Assembly: GCA_964410665.1 (NCBI GenBank)
Contig: CAYPIE010000081.1
Location: 1-26,587, forward strand
DNA: 26,587 nucleotides
Direction: 5' to 3'
Source of the DNA: CAYPIE01 sp964410665
Lineage (GTDB): Bacteria; Planctomycetota; Planctomycetia; Gemmatales; Gemmataceae
This document shows positions 7,943 to 16,789 of this stretch, piece after piece (the stretch's first letter is position 1; each line of letters starts with the position of its first letter). Below the pieces are notes generated by a model. It had not been told where the DNA came from and did no database searches. It worked only from the letters and a program-made list of their open reading frames with translations. A program made the position numbers and the translations under genes.

Positions 7943-10900
7943 CTAGTTCCGGAGGTCGATGCCGGTAGTTCGGAGCAGGTCGAGGTCGTCGTCGGAGAAG
8001 ATCCAGTCGATGCCGTCGCCCCCGTCCAAGGTGTCGCGGCTATCCGGGTCGAACGTCACCTGGAGCTGGTTCCGCAAGGCTGCCAGGTCGTCGTCGGGCT
8101 GACGGTTGCTCCAGGCGGCGAGAACGGCAGCGGGGTCCGAGGAACCGCTGGTGCGGTCAACGAGGATGTCGGCACCACCTCCGCCAGAGAGGTAGTCGCC
8201 GCCCAGCCCGCCGATGAGCAGGTCATCTCCGTCGTGGCCGAACAGGCGGTCGCTTCCGGCGCCGCCGAGGACGACGTCGTTGCCGGCGCCGGCGTCGACG
8301 AAATGGTTGCCCGAGCCGAGCATCCGGATCAGGTCGTCTCCGGCCCCACTGTGGACGTTGTCGTTGCCTCGACTGGGGTTGATGGTGTCGTTGCCGTTTC
8401 CAGTGCGGATGAAGTCGTTGCCTCGGCTACTGTTGTAATCGGGGGAGGAAGGGTTGATGATGTTGTCGCCGTCGCCGGCAAGGATGATGTTGTCGCCGCC
8501 ACCGGGGTTGATGGTGTCGTTGCCTGCGCCGGTGCGGACGTAGTCGCGGCCGTTGCCGAGGGTGAGGTCGTGGTCGGCGTCGCCGAGCAACAGGGTGTTG
8601 CGGCCGCCCTGGTCGATGACGGTGGTAGGCCCTTGGCCGCCGCGGAAGAAATCGTTGCCACTACCAAACTCGGCGACGACCGGCAGCGTAAGTGTGGGGC
8701 TGATGTCGAGCGAGTTGTTGCCGTGGTCGAGTAGCAGTTCGACATCGCTGATCGGCTGGTGGAAGGACTGCCGAGTCCAGTCCCCGTCCAGGAGGGTTTC
8801 GACGATGACTCCGGTGGAGCCGTCGCCCCCGGCGGCGGGGTGGAGGCGGACGTAGTCCCGCTCGGGGGTACCGAGGATGAACAGGGTGCCGTTTTCGACC
8901 ACGGCACCGGGGGCGTTGGGGTTGAGTAACCGGAGATTAAACGAGCTTGAATACGTCGGGTCTCCGTACAGGGCGAAACGGTAAGCGGTTCCGGCTTCGG
9001 CCTCGAAGTTCAGGGTCAGTCGGTTGTCGTCGTTTAGGCGGAAACTGCCGCTGACCTGTTCCATCAGTTCGACTTGCTCGAGGGAGTCCCCACGGTAGAC
9101 GGCCAGCCGGGCCGACGAGCAACCACAAAAACTCTGGCTGAAGTCGTAACTGCCGCGCAGGTCGAGAGTCATCCGTCCGGTGGTCGGTGCGGTCCAGGTG
9201 AACCAGACCGACGGGCTCGGGGGTAAAACGGGTCTGTCGCTCGGTTCACCTGCTTCGGTGGTGGCCCCTGCGAGAGTCGTGTTCGCCGCCGCGATGGGGA
9301 TGGGGCCGCTGTCCAACTCGAAGGCATCGGTGAAGTCGTCGTTGGCCGGAAGATCCTTTGCACAGGTCATACCGTCCACACGGACCGCCAGGATGTCCGC
9401 AATCGAGACAGGATCGAAGTCTGTCCACACGTCATCGCTGCCCTTGGTGACGGTCAACGTGACCATTCCGGTGGCAGTGGTGAAGCCGTCGGTGACCTCA
9501 TAGGTGAAGCGATCAGAACCCACAAAGTTGGCTTGCGGGATGTAGACGACCGCGTCGTTCACCAACGCCGCGATACCATGGCCGGGCTCGCTGATCGAAT
9601 CGAGCCACAGTGTGTTTCCATGCTTCTCTTCGTCATTGGCCAAGACATCGATGGTGACGGCAGTCGCTTCCAGCGTCGAGACGTGATCATGCCCCGGGTC
9701 GATCAGGGACTGGGGCGCCTGGACCAGGACACGCACGGTTCCCGTCGAACTTAGCAACCCATCCGAGACGAGATAGGTGAAGCGATCCGCACCCACATAG
9801 TTGGCCTCCGGTGTGTACACCAACTGACCGTTGACCAGCGTTACCGTGCCGTGGAACGGCGTGCTGACCGACTCCAGACGCAGGGTGTCTCCCTCGCCAT
9901 CCCGGTCATTCGCTAATACATCAATCGTGACCGATTGATTCTGGCTTACAAACACCTGGTCAAGGTTGGCGACTGGGGCGGTATTGCCGTGGATCCCTAC
10001 CACCGACCCGATGAGGGTATACCGGCCCAGGCTCCCGTAATCACTATACCCCTGATCCAACGGGTCGCCTTGGCCCACACCATCCACTTCGAGGTAGTAG
10101 GTCCCCGTGGCCAACGCAAGGTCGAGGGTCGCTTCGAGAATTCCGTAAGGGTTCGCCGAGGCAATCAGGGTATAGGTGTCATCGTAAAGATTTGCTTGAA
10201 TATCTAAGTTAGAAATACTGGTACCCGGGGCAAACGGTAGCACACTCAAGCGGACTTGCCCGGCCTTGGTCTGGAAACGAAATAGATCCTGGTCGTCGGC
10301 GGTACTGATCAACCCCTGTGCCGTGATGGTGTTGTCCGCATCCAGGTCCGAAGTGAGTGGGGTTGCTGCGGGAAAGGTATTGCCATGGTTGTCCCTGGCG
10401 TAGCCGACCGCCGAGGCAATCACAGCGACATCGTCTTCAGTATTGTCCGCGTTGAGGTATTCCCCGGCACTCCATTGTGTTAAGGACTTGGTATAGGCAG
10501 ACCCCATGATGGGGGCCCAGCTGGTGGCTCCCGAGCCATGCCCTCGGTAGTAATTCTCATCGGAGTTGGCGACACTGTCATGGGCTAGACCGAACGCATG
10601 CCCAGCTTCGTGGCTGGCCGCTTCGGCCACATATTTGACGCTGCCGTTGCCCAAGCGGTTCTCAAACACCCACACCGGGGTGTCACTGGCCCAGTGCCAG
10701 CTGTGCCGAAAGGCCACCCCCCCGCAGGCGTCGGCGGTATAGCATCGATAATCGGTCGGTTGATCGGAATGCCATTGATTCCCGGTCGCTTGATCGATAT
10801 CGGTCGAGATCAGGACCCGGAGTGCCTGGCTGCCGGCGGTGAAGGCCTCCACCCCGGGATCAATGGTGGTCACGTCGAGATTGAAGGGGGCATAGTCTTC

Positions 10901-11383
10901 GGCCACCCGTTGCCAGATCTCCTGAATCGCGGCCTGTTCGCTTTCAGAGAAGGTGGTCCGATCCGTGTCCTGGCTATAAGCGGGCGCGTGAATAGGATTG
11001 CCATGGTTGTAGGCGTTCCAATAGGTACCCGAGACCACATGCCCATCGAAATCCAAGAACAGCTTATACGGGGAGCTCGCCCGCGACGAAAACGCCGGTA
11101 CCTCGAATAGCTGCTGGGTCGACACTTCCGGGCGGATGGTGTCGAGCCCAAGCTCCACCGAACCGTGCTCGGAGACCATTTGGCCTGGCTCAAAGGCACC
11201 CACGAGAGTGTTATCGTCGCGGATGTCCCTGAGCTGGGTGAGTTCATCGCCGAAGTCAACTTGGATGGCACTGGAGTCAGCAAGAGGCTGGTAGTCGGGG
11301 ACCACTCGGTCCTCCAGCTGTTCGCAGCACGGGGGATTGCGTCGATCGCGTCTGATCACTTTGATGAATGGTGAGTCGTACAT
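7943..11383 (-). CDS. Large secreted metzincin-like metalloprotease with cadherin-like, PPC-like and RTX modules
   Basis: An 1146-residue multidomain protein; the ATG at 11381-11383 has GGGAGG 8 bases upstream. There is no hydrophobic signal peptide; instead the N-terminus carries CEQLEDRVVPD (residues 20-30). Residues about 105-330 contain a metzincin zinc site, HEAGHAFGLAHD (H258, E259, H262, H268), with a probable Met-turn at M293 (PIMGSAY), so a secreted zinc endopeptidase is likely. A PPC-like domain follows (about 335-462). Two cadherin-like/bacterial Ig-type repeats with VLAND and FTY-VSDG/VTDG motifs lie at about 470-554 and 563-646. A second PPC-like domain (about 680-820) has NDDFTDAFEL and VWFTWTAP. 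Glycine/aspartate RTX calcium-binding repeats lie at about 907-1075, with a short tail. RTX C-termini often accompany type I secretion. The substrate is unknown. Confidence 0.92.
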   Translation of the reverse strand: MYDSPFIKVIRRDRRNPPCCEQLEDRVVPDYQPLADSSAIQVDFGDELTQLRDIRDDNTLVGAFEPGQMVSEHGSVELGLDTIRPEVSTQQLFEVPAFSSRASSPYKLFLDFDGHVVSGTYWNAYNHGNPIHAPAYSQDTDRTTFSESEQAAIQEIWQRVAEDYAPFNLDVTTIDPGVEAFTAGSQALRVLISTDIDQATGNQWHSDQPTDYRCYTADACGGVAFRHSWHWASDTPVWVFENRLGNGSVKYVAEAASHEAGHAFGLAHDSVANSDENYYRGHGSGATSWAPIMGSAYTKSLTQWSAGEYLNADNTEDDVAVIASAVGYARDNHGNTFPAATPLTSDLDADNTITAQGLISTADDQDLFRFQTKAGQVRLSVLPFAPGTSISNLDIQANLYDDTYTLIASANPYGILEATLDLALATGTYYLEVDGVGQGDPLDQGYSDYGSLGRYTLIGSVVGIHGNTAPVANLDQVFVSQNQSVTIDVLANDRDGEGDTLRLESVSTPFHGTVTLVNGQLVYTPEANYVGADRFTYLVSDGLLSSTGTVRVLVQAPQSLIDPGHDHVSTLEATAVTIDVLANDEEKHGNTLWLDSISEPGHGIAALVNDAVVYIPQANFVGSDRFTYEVTDGFTTATGMVTLTVTKGSDDVWTDFDPVSIADILAVRVDGMTCAKDLPANDDFTDAFELDSGPIPIAAANTTLAGATTEAGEPSDRPVLPPSPSVWFTWTAPTTGRMTLDLRGSYDFSQSFCGCSSARLAVYRGDSLEQVELMEQVSGSFRLNDDNRLTLNFEAEAGTAYRFALYGDPTYSSSFNLRLLNPNAPGAVVENGTLFILGTPERDYVRLHPAAGGDGSTGVIVETLLDGDWTRQSFHQPISDVELLLDHGNNSLDISPTLTLPVVAEFGSGNDFFRGGQGPTTVIDQGGRNTLLLGDADHDLTLGNGRDYVRTGAGNDTINPGGGDNIILAGDGDNIINPSSPDYNSSRGNDFIRTGNGNDTINPSRGNDNVHSGAGDDLIRMLGSGNHFVDAGAGNDVVLGGAGSDRLFGHDGDDLLIGGLGGDYLSGGGGADILVDRTSGSSDPAAVLAAWSNRQPDDDLAALRNQLQVTFDPDSRDTLDGGDGIDWIFSDDDLDLLRTTGIDLRN
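8159..8665 (-). repeat. RTX-type (hemolysin-type) calcium-binding nonapeptide repeats
   Basis: Within the 1146-residue protease, residues about 907-1075 are successive GxGNDxhx units. The central part is unusual in repeating a longer unit, R-T-G-x-GNDTINP followed by G- and N-rich spacers, at residues about 950-962 and 993-1003. The last units (GGAGSDRLFGHDGDDLLIGG) are canonical. Such repeats fold into calcium-loaded parallel beta-rolls outside the cell. Confidence 0.85.
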
Positions 11384-11428
11384 CGTCGTGGCCTCCCGCT
11401 GAGTGGTTCACGATTCATTACTTCATTT

Positions 11429-11458
11429 TTTTAAGATTGAACGTGATTACCGATCCAA
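11429..11458 (-). promoter_or_regulatory. Candidate promoter for the RTX protease gene
   Basis: On the minus strand, TTGGAT (11453-11458) and TTAAAA (11429-11434) are 18 bases apart, in a locally AT-rich stretch 46 bases before the start codon. The pair overlaps the end of the small ORF at 11447-11506, so both interpretations cannot be fully independent. Confidence 0.25.
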
Positions 11459-11506
11459 GGAGTTTGGTCGAGTCACCAACCCCTCATTCAAAATGTGCTT
11501 GGTCAT
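11447..11506 (-). CDS. Possible 19-codon leader peptide upstream of the RTX protease
   Basis: A very short frame encoding MTKHILNEGLVTRPNSLDR followed by TAA. It would be too weak to mention except for its strong Shine-Dalgarno sequence, GGAGG with an 8-base spacer to the ATG at 11504-11506; another in-frame ATG lies 6 bases upstream. It lies on the same strand as the protease, 63 bases ahead of it. It could be a regulatory leader peptide, the 5' remnant of a lost gene, or coincidence. No regulatory amino-acid run is present, so attenuation of the classic kind is not indicated. Confidence 0.3.
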   Translation of the reverse strand: MTKHILNEGLVTRPNSLDR

Positions 11507-12190
11507 GGTCATCACCTCCGTGGTAGCGAGCCTGCTGGGCCGTTAGCTCCCATACGGTCCGCGACCATCGCTTTGACCATGCCGGGTGAGGTGGGTCGGT
11601 AATGTCCTAACTCAGCCGGCGAGGCCCAAGTCAGAGCGATCATCCGCATCATTGCCGGGACCAGAGATTTGCTTCAAAGTCGAACCGGCCTTGGATGCTG
11701 GCTGGGAGACCGGTGCGTCATCTCCCAGAGCTGCGAACAATCGACTTCACTGAATTATCCCAAGATTGGCTGGGACCGGATATCGGGATTTTGCTGTCAA
11801 ATTCTGTAAGGGATTGACCGATAGCCAAAAAGAGCGACGAACTGTCTGTGCGAAGACCGGACTCAAGGACCAAGCCCTGTTTCGTGGAGATACCATCGTT
11901 CAGCGATGGTAATCTCGGAGACTTCGGATCCACTGAGGTTGAGCGAAGCTCGACCAGCGTGCGAAATCGCTTTGCTTGGTTCTCGAAGCAAGTTGACCTT
12001 TGCGAGTCGAGGTCTCCCACAGAGCTCTCATCGCCAAGCAACGGCAGCGTTCACGCTTCACCAGGTTCCGGCGCAAGTCAACCACCTCGTCGTCTGCGGT
12101 TCATCCCCTCTACCATCGGGATCGCAAAGGGTCGCCTGACTCGTTGTCCGAGGATGACCCCCCGACAACTTCCGACCAGGAGCACTCAGC
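11507..12190. other. Gene-poor region with a cluster of hairpins
   Basis: I find no convincing protein gene in these 684 bases. Several short perfect or near-perfect stem-loops are present. CTGGGAGA (11702-11709) pairs with TCTCCCAG (11721-11728), and TACCATCG (11891-11898) with CGATGGTA (11904-11911). GGTTGAGC (11937-11944) pairs with GCTCGACC (11948-11955) around a GAA loop, with one G-T wobble on the plus-strand RNA. GCGA-AA-TCGC lies at 11961-11970, and TTGCTT (11972-11977) pairs with AAGCAA (11986-11991). Four of these fall within about 100 bases. They may represent a structured RNA, a decayed mobile element, or chance in GC-rich DNA. Confidence 0.35.
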
Positions 12191-13579
12191 TCACGCGATC
12201 ATCGCATCGACCACTTTGCCGTGGACGTCGGTGAGCCGGAAATCTCGCCCGGCGTGGCGATAGGTGAGTTGCTGGTGGTCCAGGCCGAGCAAGTGCAAGA
12301 TGGTGGCGTGCAGGTCGTGGACGTGCACCGGTTTGTCTACGGCACTCCAGCCGAGTTCATCGGTGCCGCCATGAATGTACCCGCCTTTGACGCCGCCACC
12401 GGCCAGCCAGACGGTGAAGCCAAGGTGGTTGTGGTCGCGGCCGGTACCTCCTTCGGCCGTCGGGGTGCGGCCAAACTCGCCGCCGCAGACTACCAGAGTG
12501 TCCTCCAGCAACCCGCGATGCTTCAGATCTCGTAGCAGTGCGGCGATCGGTCGCGAGCATTGTCGGGCGAGTTTGGCGTGTTCGGTTTTGATGTTTTCGT
12601 GGCTATCCCAGGGCTGGCCTTCGCCGTGCCAGAGTTGCACAAAGCGAACGCCCCGCTCGATCAGTCGGCGGGCGAGCAGACATTGGCGGGCATGCACGCC
12701 GGAACCGTAGGCTTCCCGGGTCGCCTTCGGTTCGCGGGATAGATCGAACACTTCCGCGGCTTCGGTTTGCATACGAAACGCTTGTTCGAAGCTGGCAATC
12801 CGGGCGTCTAGCCGGGCATCGGACCGCTCGCGGCGATGCTGACGGTTGAGTTGCTGCAGTAGATCCAGGCGGCGACGTTGTGTCGATGCATCCGTTGCCG
12901 GGCGGATGTTCGCGATCAGAGATGCTACATCGCGTTTCAATGGGTTGATGTAAGTGCCCTGGAAGATACCGGGTAGAAAGGCGCTCCGCCAGTTATCGGT
13001 GCCCTTCACGGGATATCCTTCGGGGCACAAGGCGATGAAACCCGGCAGATTCTGGTTCTCACTGCCCAGTCCATAAGTCAGCCACGCTCCCATGCTCGGG
13101 CGCGGGAGTACAGCGTCGCCGCAGTTCATGAGCATCAGAGAGGACTCATGGATCGGCATGTCGGCGTGCATCGAGCGAATCACACACAAGTCATCGGCGA
13201 ACTCACCCAGTTCGGCGAAAACCTCACTAATCGGCAGTCCACTCGCTCCATAGTTCCGAAAGGTGTACGGCGACGGCATTGCGTTGTGGATCGGCTGTTT
13301 GCTCTGCAAGTTCCCCGCCGGGATGGTGCGATCTCGATATTGCTTCAACCGCGGCTTCGGGTCGAAGGTGTCGATGTGTGATGGGCCGCCGTTGAGGAAG
13401 ATGTGAATGACCCGCTTCGCCTTCGGGGCAAAGTGGGGAGACCGCGGACTAGTGGGAGTCATGGACTCAGGTGATCCCGTTTCCGCATGGCACAGGGAGG
13501 CTAGCCCCAACATGCCCATGCCCACGCCACACCGTTCGAGGAATAGGCGTCGATTCACTTGCTGCTGTCTTTCAAACAC
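12191..13579 (-). CDS. DUF1501 family protein, Tat-exported
   Basis: A 462-residue DUF1501 protein, last gene of the minus-strand operon. I choose the GTG at 13577-13579: GGAGG lies 7 bases upstream and it gives a short N-terminus ahead of the export signal. An ATG at 13648 would overlap the upstream gene. NRRLFLERCG (from residue 9) followed by a hydrophobic stretch to SLCHA is a Tat-like signal. Family motifs are GGPSHIDTFDPKP (64-76), WDSH (324-327), EFGRTP (368-373) and GRDH (380-383). DUF1501 is related to the alkaline phosphatase/sulfatase superfamily, and these Asp/His motifs are plausible metal ligands. Its reaction is not established. It lies 28 bases after the DUF1549/DUF1553 gene, its usual planctomycete partner. 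Confidence 0.93.
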   Translation of the reverse strand: MFERQQQVNRRLFLERCGVGMGMLGLASLCHAETGSPESMTPTSPRSPHFAPKAKRVIHIFLNGGPSHIDTFDPKPRLKQYRDRTIPAGNLQSKQPIHNAMPSPYTFRNYGASGLPISEVFAELGEFADDLCVIRSMHADMPIHESSLMLMNCGDAVLPRPSMGAWLTYGLGSENQNLPGFIALCPEGYPVKGTDNWRSAFLPGIFQGTYINPLKRDVASLIANIRPATDASTQRRRLDLLQQLNRQHRRERSDARLDARIASFEQAFRMQTEAAEVFDLSREPKATREAYGSGVHARQCLLARRLIERGVRFVQLWHGEGQPWDSHENIKTEHAKLARQCSRPIAALLRDLKHRGLLEDTLVVCGGEFGRTPTAEGGTGRDHNHLGFTVWLAGGGVKGGYIHGGTDELGWSAVDKPVHVHDLHATILHLLGLDHQQLTYRHAGRDFRLTDVHGKVVDAMIA

Positions 13580-13607
13580 CCTTGGTCCTCCGCCTCGCTG
13601 AGGTTGT

Positions 13608-16028
13608 TCAGTCGACAAACATAAACTCGTTGGATGCCAGGAGGGCATGGGCCAGGTCGGTCAGTCCGTTCTTGGGGACATTTTCCAGGTAGTTCTGGGC
13701 GGCGATACGTTCTTCCTGCTTCGGTGGTCGACTCAGGATTTGCTCGTATAAGGCAACGATCACATCGGACCGGTTTTCGAGCTGGTTGGCGTCGAGTTGC
13801 TCGAGGATGTTTTCGACCGCCCGCTGCACGAACGGGCTGTTGAGGAAAAACAGAGCCTGCTGTGGGGTGGTGGTTTCCGAACGCCGGGCCGCCGACAAGT
13901 CGGCACTGGGGAAGTCAAACGCCCGACGTACCGCGGGAAGGTCCTGGCGATCGATGTGTAGGTAGAGCGAACGCCGCGGTTGGTCAAAGGCTTCGATGCC
14001 TTGTCCGCCGATGGTGCGGTCGAGCTGCCCGCTGACCAACAGGATGGCATCGCGTAGTGCTTCGAAGCCGAGGCGGCGTGGCCGCATCCGACTGAGCAGT
14101 CGATTGTCGGGATCGGGGTCGGTTGCCGCGGAGGTTCGTCGGCTGGCCTGGCGATAGGTGGCCGAGGTCATGATCTCGCGGTGGAGCCACTTGAGCGACC
14201 AGCCGTTGGCGACAAAGCGTGCGGCAAGGTCATCGAGTAATTTCGGGTGGCTAGGCGTCTCACCTCGCATGCCGAAGTCACTGGTGGTTTCGACCAGGCC
14301 ACGGCCAAAGTGCCAGCGCCAGACGCGATTGACAATCACCCGAGGTGTTAGGGGGTTGTGATCACTGGCAATAGCCTCGGCCAACTCGAGCCGGCCACTG
14401 CCGTGGGTAAACGCCTTCCTGGAGACATGCGCCAGCGCTTCGGGAAAGTGGCGTGGGGCTTCGCGTACCGGTCGTTCCGGGTTGCCGCGGGCAAACACTT
14501 GGGCGTTGGCGGGATTCGATCGGTCCTGCAGGACCATGGCTCGGGGCGCGGCGACATCGGCGTAGTTGAGGAACAGTTCATTCAGTTGCCGCTTCCGCGC
14601 CATGTACTGGTTAAATTCTTCGTCGGTGTAGTAGTCCCGCGCGGTGTCGATATCAAACACTAGCGGCGAGTCCGAGGCATAGAGCACTTGCCGTAACGAT
14701 TCCCAGGCCGGGTTCGGGAGCTGGGTCGCCTCGGGATTGGCTTTCCGCCATTGTTGCCAACGCCCTTCGGCACGATTCAACAGGTCGGCGTAGACTTCGG
14801 CCACCTCGACCATCGAGGTCAGCGGTCGACCGCGGAGTTTCTCGAGTACCAGCCGATTTCCCGTAGTGAGTTTGTCGAGGGTAATCGCTGCCTTGCGGGC
14901 GAACTCCGTCTGGGGGAGTTGGACCAAGGCATTCCATGCGCCGAAGATCGGGTCGGAGGTACCGTTGGCGGCAATACGGTGTTCCCAATTGACGATGACT
15001 CCGGGGCCGTAGGGGGTAGGACCTCGGAGGGCCCGACGCAGGTCCTGGACTGCTTCCAGGGAGTCCGCCGCATGCCGAGGATCGGCGATGACCAGGTAGT
15101 GGAGATAGTCACCGAGTTGCTCGAGCATTTGCTGGCGGATGCGGCGATGCATGCGTTTCTGAAATACTTCCAGCTTCACCTGACGTTCGCGGAGTTGATT
15201 GCGAAACGCCCGGTAGCGCTTGAACGAGCCTTGCCATGAGCCGACCTTGGGTAGTGCGGCGTAGTTGGGCTCGCTGGATGAGGCGAAGATGCCATACAGG
15301 CCGTAATAATCATCCGTCGGGATCGGATCAAACTTGTGATCATGACAGCGTGCGCAGGCGATGGTTAAGCCCATGAAGCCGCGTGATAAGACATCGATGC
15401 GGTCGTCGATGATCTCATGGCGACTGTGATTAAAGCGGGGTCCCAGGGTTAAAAAGCCCATGGCCGCCAACTTCCAGGCCGCCTTTTCGTCCAGCGCGAG
15501 TTGATCGGCGGCAAGCTGCTCCCGAATCAATTGCTTGAATGAAGGATCTTCATTTAGCGATCGGATCACATAATCCCGATAGGTGAACGCAAATGGATAG
15601 GTGCCCACCGAGCCTTCTTCGTAGCCTGGCGTATCCGCGTAGCGGGCGACATCGAGCCAGTGGCGGGCCCAGCGTTCGCCGTACTCCGGCCGGGCCAGTA
15701 AGCGCTCAAGCATTGCTTCATAAGCGGTCGGCGATGGATTGTTCTCGAATTGCCGGACCTCGGCTGCGGTGGGGGGTAAGCCAATCAAGTCGACATAGGC
15801 ACGGCGGAGGAGGGTGCGCTGATCGGCCTCGGGCGTCGGGCGCAGGTTGGCGGCCTCAAGCTTGGCGAGAATAAAGCGATCGATCCGAGTGCGGGACCAT
15901 GCTTTGGCTTGCACTTGGGGTGGATCGACCGCGCGGATCGGCTGCAATGCCCAGTGTTCCTCGGCGTGCAGCGCGATCCCTGTCCACAGGCTCACCAGGA
16001 ACCCAACGATCATGACCGGCTTTGGCAT
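13608..16028 (-). CDS. Planctomycete cytochrome/PSD1 protein (DUF1549 + DUF1553), long form
   Basis: An 806-residue secreted protein starting at the ATG at 16026-16028, which has AAGGAGGAG 7 bases upstream. The signal peptide is PKPVMIVGFLVSLWTGIALHA. DUF1549 (PSCyt2) covers about residues 45-250, with RRAYVDLIGLPPT and a single CARCH heme-type motif (C225, C228, H229) followed by DHKFDPIP. A middle segment rich in helices (about 260-500) precedes DUF1553 (PSD1, about 530-780), with NRVWRWHFGRGLVETTSDFG and TTTPQQALFFLN. The motif suggests covalent heme c in the periplasm, but heme binding has to be inferred. It is 53 bases downstream of the coiled-coil gene and 28 bases upstream of DUF1501. 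The second copy at 19644-21191 is about 290 residues shorter. Confidence 0.95.
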   Translation of the reverse strand: MPKPVMIVGFLVSLWTGIALHAEEHWALQPIRAVDPPQVQAKAWSRTRIDRFILAKLEAANLRPTPEADQRTLLRRAYVDLIGLPPTAAEVRQFENNPSPTAYEAMLERLLARPEYGERWARHWLDVARYADTPGYEEGSVGTYPFAFTYRDYVIRSLNEDPSFKQLIREQLAADQLALDEKAAWKLAAMGFLTLGPRFNHSRHEIIDDRIDVLSRGFMGLTIACARCHDHKFDPIPTDDYYGLYGIFASSSEPNYAALPKVGSWQGSFKRYRAFRNQLRERQVKLEVFQKRMHRRIRQQMLEQLGDYLHYLVIADPRHAADSLEAVQDLRRALRGPTPYGPGVIVNWEHRIAANGTSDPIFGAWNALVQLPQTEFARKAAITLDKLTTGNRLVLEKLRGRPLTSMVEVAEVYADLLNRAEGRWQQWRKANPEATQLPNPAWESLRQVLYASDSPLVFDIDTARDYYTDEEFNQYMARKRQLNELFLNYADVAAPRAMVLQDRSNPANAQVFARGNPERPVREAPRHFPEALAHVSRKAFTHGSGRLELAEAIASDHNPLTPRVIVNRVWRWHFGRGLVETTSDFGMRGETPSHPKLLDDLAARFVANGWSLKWLHREIMTSATYRQASRRTSAATDPDPDNRLLSRMRPRRLGFEALRDAILLVSGQLDRTIGGQGIEAFDQPRRSLYLHIDRQDLPAVRRAFDFPSADLSAARRSETTTPQQALFFLNSPFVQRAVENILEQLDANQLENRSDVIVALYEQILSRPPKQEERIAAQNYLENVPKNGLTDLAHALLASNEFMFVD

Positions 16029-16081
16029 GACCACGCTCCTCCTTCCGACCAATGAATGCTCCGATTTTCCTTGCCAGGCGG

Positions 16082-16789
16082 TTACTGATCCAGGATCAGC
16101 CGCTGTAGGTGTTCCCGAGCGGCATCAGGATCATCATGACGGGCATGGAGCTCGGCGAGCTTGATGCGGATCAGCCGGCGTACCGAAGCGTCTTCGGTGC
16201 GGTCGAGGCATTCGCTTAAGAAGTCACGAGCGGGTTCCACTTCCATGTAATTCTCGACGTGCATGATGGCATAGGCGGCCGCGGCATAACGGTCCCCGGC
16301 CAACTCGGCCAGTTGCAGAATCATGCTCAGTTTACCGGAGCGCAGCTCAAACTCTGCTCGTTCCAGTTCCAGGTTATCACGGTGTTCTTCGCGTTCGCGG
16401 CGAAACCGTTCACGCTCTTCTTCTTCCTCGTCGCGGTCAAACTCGTCCTCTTCGTCGCGTGGTTCGATGTCCTTGAACTCTCGACGCAGCGCATCGAGTC
16501 GATCTAAGAGTTGCTCGGCATCTTCGCGTAGCTTTTCGCTCGTGGCGAGGTCTTCCTTTCGCTCGGCGGCTTCGATTTGTTCCACAAGTTCGTCGAGCTT
16601 CTTTTCCAGTCGACGATATTGTTCGCGTGGCGATGGCTTGTCCTCTACTTCAGTTCGCTCTTCGGTGGTAAGCGGGGTGACTTGACCAGGCGTTTCCTCC
16701 TGGGCGGTGGAAATCCCGACCACTGCGGTGGCCAGCAGACCGCCCAAGAGGATCAAGCTTGCATGGATGCAGAATTGCTTACATGGCAT
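16082..16789 (-). CDS. Secreted coiled-coil/acidic helical protein
   Basis: A 235-residue protein with a Sec-type signal (ASLILLGGLLATAVVGISTA, cleavage near residue 29). The ATG at 16787-16789 has GGAG 8 bases upstream and overlaps the end of the preceding membrane protein gene by 11 bases, which suggests translational coupling. Residues about 56-108 have heptad-like leucines (LEKKLDELVEQIEAAE), predicting a coiled coil. About 109-137 is very acidic and then mixed charge. The C-terminal 90 residues (AYAIMHVENYMEV, LAELHARHDDPDAAREHL) look like a helical, TPR-like pair. I recognise no named family. Its place between the likely sigma regulator and the cytochrome gene suggests an envelope structural or adaptor role, which is inference. 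Confidence 0.85.
   Translation of the reverse strand: MPCKQFCIHASLILLGGLLATAVVGISTAQEETPGQVTPLTTEERTEVEDKPSPREQYRRLEKKLDELVEQIEAAERKEDLATSEKLREDAEQLLDRLDALRREFKDIEPRDEEDEFDRDEEEEERERFRREREEHRDNLELERAEFELRSGKLSMILQLAELAGDRYAAAAYAIMHVENYMEVEPARDFLSECLDRTEDASVRRLIRIKLAELHARHDDPDAAREHLQRLILDQ

Noticed and set aside
8159..8665. Regularly repeated DNA that could be taken for a CRISPR-like array
   Set aside because: The periodicity comes from coding RTX repeats; units are not identical and no spacer pattern exists. No CRISPR array, tRNA, rRNA or intact insertion sequence was seen anywhere in the window.
11718..12234. Overlapping frames of 107 and 128 codons on both strands
   Set aside because: No ribosome binding site, Ser/Arg-rich low-information products and dense hairpins argue against coding; treated as noncoding.
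13580..13648. Upstream ATG start for the minus-strand DUF1501 gene
   Set aside because: It would overlap the preceding gene by 41 bases and add 23 residues ahead of the Tat signal; the GTG at 13579 has GGAGG at ideal spacing.
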